Of a stretch of DNA of 64,000 nucleotides, positions 60,604-64,000 are shown one piece after another. The position numbers and the translations under genes were made by a program. Origin of the DNA: Nocardia cyriacigeorgica (GTDB taxonomy: Bacteria > Actinomycetota > Actinomycetes > Mycobacteriales > Mycobacteriaceae); contig NZ_VBUT01000002.1 in assembly GCF_005863245.1 (NCBI RefSeq), forward strand, positions 1 to 64,000, given 5' to 3'. The notes under the pieces are model-generated. The model had not been told where the DNA came from and did not search any database. It was given only the letters and a program-made list of their open reading frames with translations. Every line of letters starts with the position of its first letter. Positions within the stretch are counted from its first letter, which is position 1.

Positions 60604-60966
60604 ATGTCCACCATCACCCGCAAGAACTTCGATGCACCCGAGGAGACCAGACCCTTCGAGCAGGGTAAGGGCAAGCTCGATCTCGTAGAGCTCGACAGCG
60701 GCCCGGTGGGCCGGGCGGTGTTCGAGCCCGGCTGGCAGTGGTCGCTGCACGTCAAACCGATCGCCGGAACCGACAGTTGCCAGGCACCCCACATGGGTTA
60801 TTGCCTGTCCGGTCGGATGGTGGTCCGTATGGACGACGGCGAGCAGCAAGAATTCGGGCCGGGAGATCTGATGGTGGTTCCGCCCGGCCATGACGCGTGG
60901 GTCGTCGGCGACGAGGCCTGCGTCATGCTCGACTGGCAGGGCGTCGCCGACTACGCCAAGCGCTAG
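60604..60966 (+). CDS. Cupin-domain protein
   Basis: The 120-aa protein is a single small beta-barrel: FEPGWQWSLHVKPIAGTDSC, HMGYCLSGRMVVRMDDGEQQ, EFGPGDLMVVPPGHDAWVVG. Metal-binding His residues fit the cupin motifs only in part. ATG 60604 follows AAGGAGGA. It is 141 bp after monooxygenase 4 and may belong to the same unit. Function unknown. Confidence 0.82.
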   Translation: MSTITRKNFDAPEETRPFEQGKGKLDLVELDSGPVGRAVFEPGWQWSLHVKPIAGTDSCQAPHMGYCLSGRMVVRMDDGEQQEFGPGDLMVVPPGHDAWVVGDEACVMLDWQGVADYAKR

Positions 60967-61037
60967 TCCTACCGCGCCAGGGCATGATCCGGAAATACCC
61001 CAGGTAATCCCCGGCCCCATGAGCTGATACCCCAGCC

Positions 61038-61069
61038 GGGGTTGTGCGAGCCCAGGCGCGCACAACCCC
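61038..61069. terminator. Terminator between cupin and convergent gene
   Basis: GGGGTTGTGCG and CGCACAACCCC form a perfect 11-bp stem with a 10-nt loop between the cupin stop (60966) and the end of the minus-strand gene at 61084. Confidence 0.8.
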
Positions 61070-61083
61070 GAGCGGCTTCGCCG

Positions 61084-61479
61084 TCACACAACGAGGGCAG
61101 CGGCGATCTTCGCTGCGATCGCCGTGACAGCGGGAGCCGGTGCCTTCGCGGAGCGCGTCGCGGCCTCGATGGCGACCAGGATGGTGTCACGGAAGTTCGC
61201 TGCTTCACCGGGCTGGTCGGCCAGGAGCGCCATTGCCGCGGTGAGGGCTGGCAGCACGTGATCGGCGAGCTCGGCGACGGTCTTGCCCGGCAGCCGGATA
61301 TCGCGGGACTTGGCCGAGAGCACATGTCCGGTGAGGCCGGTCGCGGAGGTGAGGGCGGTGGTGCCCTGAGCGACGGCCTTATGCGGGGCACCGGCGGCGG
61401 CGAGGAGGGAGACGGCGCCGTAGGCGGCGGTCCGCATGGTGGCCTTGTCCTGGTCGGTCAGAGCGATGGTGGTGGTCAT
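61084..61479 (-). CDS. Unrecognised Ala-rich helical protein
   Basis: The 131-aa protein starts MTTTIALTDQDKATMRTAAY and is helical throughout, with many Ala/Thr residues and no clear signal peptide or charged cluster (AAYGAVSLLAAAGAPHKAV, VAELADHVLPALTAAMALLA). ATG 61479 follows GAGGAA. I do not recognise it. Monocistronic, flanked by terminators. Confidence 0.7.
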   Translation of the reverse strand: MTTTIALTDQDKATMRTAAYGAVSLLAAAGAPHKAVAQGTTALTSATGLTGHVLSAKSRDIRLPGKTVAELADHVLPALTAAMALLADQPGEAANFRDTILVAIEAATRSAKAPAPAVTAIAAKIAAALVV

Positions 61480-61664
61480 GTCGTGTTCCTCATTTCGCTA
61501 GTGGCCCTGAGTGTTCGGGGCCGTTTCGTTCGATGAACACACTTTCTCCGGCCGTCCTGACACGGAACTGACGCCGTCCTGACAGCCGCGCTGACACGGC
61601 AGCGGCATCACTCGGGAGGCGTGGCGGGGCTGCCGAATCCCCCGACCGGTGGAAGAGTGACCCG

Positions 61665-62134
61665 ATGACGCGCACCGAGTACTACGACGACCCAGCCGCC
61701 CCGAGCCGAACAGTCTCGTTGTCGCGGCCTCCGCCGTGGTGTGCGACGACGAAGGTCGCATCCTGTTGCAGCGGCGCGCCGACAGCGGCTTGTGGGCGTT
61801 GCCCGGTGGTGCGATGGAGATGACCGAGAGCCTCCCCGGCTGCGCTGTACGGGAGGTCAAGGAAGAAACCGGGCTGGACATCGAAATCACCGGCCTGGTC
61901 GGCACTTACACCGACCCGCGCCACATCATCGCTTACAGCGACGGCGAGGTTCGACGACAGTTCAATGTGTGCTTCCTGGCTCGGGTGGTCGGGGGTGAGC
62001 TCGCCATCTCCGACGAATCCACCGAACTACGGTTCGTCGACCCCGCCGAGCTGGACAACCTCGACATGCACCACACGCAGCGGCTCAGGCTGAACCACTA
62101 CCTGGAGGGGAGGCGCGAGCCGTACCTTGGCTGA
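61665..62134 (+). pseudogene. Nudix hydrolase with a 5' frameshift
   Basis: The Nudix box GGAMEMTESLPGCAVREVKE-ETGL is complete, so the catalytic domain is intact. The natural N-terminus (MTRTEYYDDPAAP, from ATG 61665 with GGAAGAG upstream) is in a different frame from the domain. Adding one base in the C run at 61699-61702 would join it to EPNSLVVAASAVVCDDEGRI. As given, only a product from GTG 61736 (132 aa) could be made. It may be a real frameshift or a sequencing error. Nudix enzymes hydrolyse nucleoside diphosphate derivatives; substrate unknown. Confidence 0.72.
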
Positions 62135-62163
62135 AGTATCACCGCGAGCGGCCGGATGACTTT

Positions 62164-62229
62164 GTTGTAGTGCTCCCGCGCCGGCTGCTGCGGCCGCCCC
62201 AACGGGACGGCCGCAGCAGCAGCTACAAC
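62164..62229. terminator. Bidirectional hairpin after the Nudix gene
   Basis: GCTGCTGCGGCCG (62184-62196) pairs with CGGCCGCAGCAGC (62208-62220), and an outer GTTGTAG/CTACAAC pair (62164-62170, 62223-62229) adds seven base pairs across a bulge. It lies between the Nudix stop and the end of the convergent RNHCP gene, whose stop codon is inside the outer stem. Confidence 0.75.
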
Positions 62230-62645
62230 GCGAGCAGCGCCCGCCGCCCGGCATGCGAATCAGCAAGTGGGCGAACCGCGATGCGCATCAGCGCCAATGC
62301 GTTGTCGTCGCCCGCGATGCGGTTCGCGCGGACGGCGCCGCAGGCCAGGCAGTGGTGGATCAGCGCCCACTCGCCGCTGTCGCGTACCGAGACGCTGATC
62401 GCCTGCATCCGGCCGCCGCAGGATTCGGCCCTGTCGCCGGGGCGCCGGCTGTCGACGTGCCTGCTGGTCAGGCATTGCGGACAGTGATTGCGATGTGCGG
62501 TACCCGGTGCCGCCAGTGGCACATCGAATCGGCAATGCAGACAGCGGAACGTACCGGCGGATCCGGTGTGGGTTGTGTGTAGCACATCCTTGGTGCGCTG
62601 CCGGCGTGGTCGCGGGGTGTTTCTTCGCGGCATCACCATGTCCAC
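62223..62645 (-). CDS. RNHCP-domain zinc-ribbon protein (2)
   Basis: The 140-aa protein has the family signature FRCLHC ... HRNHCPQCLTSRHVD, then CGGRM and HHCLACGAVRANRIAGDD, giving four CxxC-type metal sites. Its N-terminus (MPRRNTPRPRRQRTK) is basic. GTG 62645 is given; ATG 62639 or 62633 are equally possible. It is a paralogue of the RNHCP protein just upstream. The function of the family is not known to me; nucleic-acid binding is plausible. Confidence 0.75.
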   Translation of the reverse strand: MDMVMPRRNTPRPRRQRTKDVLHTTHTGSAGTFRCLHCRFDVPLAAPGTAHRNHCPQCLTSRHVDSRRPGDRAESCGGRMQAISVSVRDSGEWALIHHCLACGAVRANRIAGDDNALALMRIAVRPLADSHAGRRALLAL

Positions 62646-63018
62646 ACAGCTCGCTGAATACTTCGAGCGGGAAGGGTGGTTCGGCGAGTGGGCGCACGGC
62701 CAGACGCATCAGGATCAGCTGATTGTCATCGGTGGCGACCTGGTGCAGCGAGAGTTCGCCGCACCGGACGCACCGGTGCACGAGGGCCCACTGTCCGGTC
62801 CGCAGGGCCGCGATGGACAGGGGAGCCATGCGGCCACCGCAATCGGACCGCCCGCCCTCGCGATGGTCGGCCGTATGCCTGGAATGGAGACAGCTCGGGC
62901 AGTGGTTGCGCCTGCTGTCGTCGGGTGCGAGCTCGGCTACGACCAGCCCGCACCTGAGACAGGTGAATGTGCCGGTCCGTTGTGCTGGACTCGGGTTGTA
63001 TGTGGTGGTGTCGGACAC
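62260..63018 (-). CDS. RNHCP-domain zinc-ribbon protein (1), 3' end doubtful
   Basis: From GTG 63018 (AGGAG upstream) the protein has FTCLRCGLVVAELAPDDSRR, NHCPSCLHSRHTADH, CGGRM and HRCVRCGELSLHQVATDDN. This is a full RNHCP domain in about the first 105 residues. The frame then runs on to 62260 through the whole second RNHCP gene in another phase, encoding Arg-rich sequence unlike any domain. I think the real gene ends near 62640 and the extension reflects a lost stop or frameshift. Confidence 0.6.
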   Translation of the reverse strand: MSDTTTYNPSPAQRTGTFTCLRCGLVVAELAPDDSRRNHCPSCLHSRHTADHREGGRSDCGGRMAPLSIAALRTGQWALVHRCVRCGELSLHQVATDDNQLILMRLAVRPLAEPPFPLEVFSELCGHGDAAKKHPATTPAAHQGCATHNPHRIRRYVPLSALPIRCATGGTGYRTSQSLSAMPDQQARRQPAPRRQGRILRRPDAGDQRLGTRQRRVGADPPLPGLRRRPREPHRGRRQRIGADAHRGSPTC

Positions 63019-63300
63019 CCGGAAGCTCCTGTACTGAGACGGTGAAAAGTAACAGCGAGAGCCGGCCGAGTGCGCCCCGGTGATGGCGAGTTACCGAGCA
63101 GACCAGGCCTGGTCGGCAACGAGATCGATCATTCGGTGAGGCGCGCTCGGCGCCATCCGGGGAGCAAACACGCCTCAACCTCCGTAGGTCGGAAATCTAT
63201 GTCTCATGGGGTCGATCGAGGACTGTAGGCCTCGCCTGCGTGAAGGCGCCAGTGAATTTCTTCGCGGTTCCGCCTTCCTCGATTGGGGCAGCGGGCTCGC

Positions 63301-63606
63301 TCACCGGCGTGGTGGTTCGACGAGGAGCGGCTTCACCAGAGCTTCGAGTTGATCGACCATGTCATCGACGGTGACGACACCGGGCTCCGTGGCGGCCTGG
63401 ATATGGATTCCGATGGCGGCAGCGACCAAGATGGTGGCCAGGCCATCCGGCCGGACGCCGTGGGGCAAGCGAATGCGCGAATCCACCCACCGCTCGGTCG
63501 TCTGGTGTAGTCGGGCGGCGGCGACCGTGGCTGCGCTCGAGCACGGGCGCGGCGATGCCCGAGTTGCCATGAGGGACTGGCCGATCTCGACGTCGACGAT
63601 CACCAA
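63301..63606 (-). pseudogene. C-terminal remnant of a TetR regulator
   Basis: About 100 codons (ARLHQTTERWVDSRI, GLATILVAAAIGIHIQAATE, VDDMVDQLEALVKPLLVEPP) resemble the C-terminal half of a TetR protein. There is no helix-turn-helix: the N-terminal part is missing, and sequence near the break (SPRPCSSAATV) looks out of frame. It is divergent from a hydrolase that is also missing its 5' end. Confidence 0.6.
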
Positions 63607-63618
63607 CTCTGATGACCG

Positions 63619-64000
63619 ATGCCTTCGTCTACCCGGGAGTTACTCCACGAGGCCGGCTACACCGTATGCCTGTTCGACCACCGCAACCACGGGGCGAGCA
63701 GTTACCGCTACGGATTCCGCGGGCTCGGTGAACAATTCACCACCGACATCGTCGAAGTCATCGCGTCGCTGCGGGCGCGCGCCGAGTTCCGTGACGCCAA
63801 GATCGCACTGTTCGGGTTCTCGTTTTCCACATTCCCTTCGGTCAACGCATTGACACGTCGAGACTTCGCCGTGGACGCGATCATCTGCGACAGCGGGCCG
63901 GTGGACGACGGACGGGCCCTGTTCGAACGCTTCCTCGCAGCCGGGCCCCCTACCGCTGCCCGGCATATTGGCACGCGGACGGGCCGGGGCGGTGACCAGG
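63619..64000 (+). pseudogene. Alpha/beta hydrolase, 5'-truncated, running off the window
   Basis: From ATG 63619 the frame is open to the window end: TRELLHEAGYTVCLFDHRNH, GASSYRYGFRGLGEQFTTDI, then LFGFSFSTFPSVNALTRRD with the nucleophile motif GFSFS. An intact member would have about 50 more residues carrying the oxyanion HG motif; instead a TGA lies in frame two codons before the ATG. Only the C-terminal part lies beyond the window, so the defect is at the 5' end. Confidence 0.6.

Overview
The window is high-GC actinobacterial chromosome. Gene order and families point to the Mycobacteriales, most probably Nocardia or a close relative (inference). The evidence is the block recO, uppS, YbjN-like gene, zur, smtB, glyS; the pair dgt-dnaG next to a tRNA-Asn; a complete yrbE-mce locus; a PapA-type acyltransferase; a WXG100-type secretion substrate; and many TetR regulators with frequent GTG starts.

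Positions 1-8900 hold the end of a type VII secretion substrate, a TetR gene, recO, uppS, a YbjN-like gene, a divergent TetR/membrane-protein pair, the zinc regulators zur and smtB, and glyS. A 46-codon orphan peptide gene and tenA follow on the minus strand. Positions 9000-19040 hold a PapA-like acyltransferase, a TPM-domain membrane protein, a metallo-beta-lactamase-fold hydrolase and a single 1820-residue biotin-dependent acyl-CoA carboxylase. Positions 19300-27700 hold a HigB/HigA-type toxin-antitoxin pair whose start codon sits inside a perfect 38-bp palindrome, a secreted lipase divergent from a TetR gene with twin operators, a YdcF protein, dgt, dnaG, a lipoprotein and tRNA-Asn. Positions 27680-34740 are patchy accessory DNA: an integrase remnant beside the tRNA, a GntR regulator, small secreted proteins, a TetR gene, a MerB-like protein, a second secreted lipase and an Mce-associated-type membrane protein.

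Positions 34800-60970 are the most interesting part. Four Baeyer-Villiger-type flavin monooxygenases, three short-chain dehydrogenases, two HSL-type esterases, a methyltransferase, an ABC1-family kinase-like protein, a START-like protein, a cupin and a full yrbEAB-mceABCDEF lipid importer lie in several transcription units around one TetR gene (46633-47274). Five promoter regions in this block (near 34810, 41370, 47415, 50113 and 58192) carry the same 23-bp inverted repeat: 8-bp half sites TTCnAATA and TATTyrAA separated by 7 bp ending in TAC. Each covers a TACTAT or TATTAT -10 element. I infer one regulon, controlled by that TetR protein, that imports a hydrophobic substrate through Mce and degrades it by alcohol oxidation, Baeyer-Villiger oxygen insertion and ester hydrolysis. 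The substrate cannot be read from the sequence.

Positions 61000-64000 are ragged: a small hypothetical gene, a Nudix gene with a 5' frameshift, two overlapping RNHCP zinc-ribbon genes, and a divergent TetR/hydrolase pair that have both lost their 5' ends. No CRISPR array, rRNA gene or intact insertion sequence was seen.
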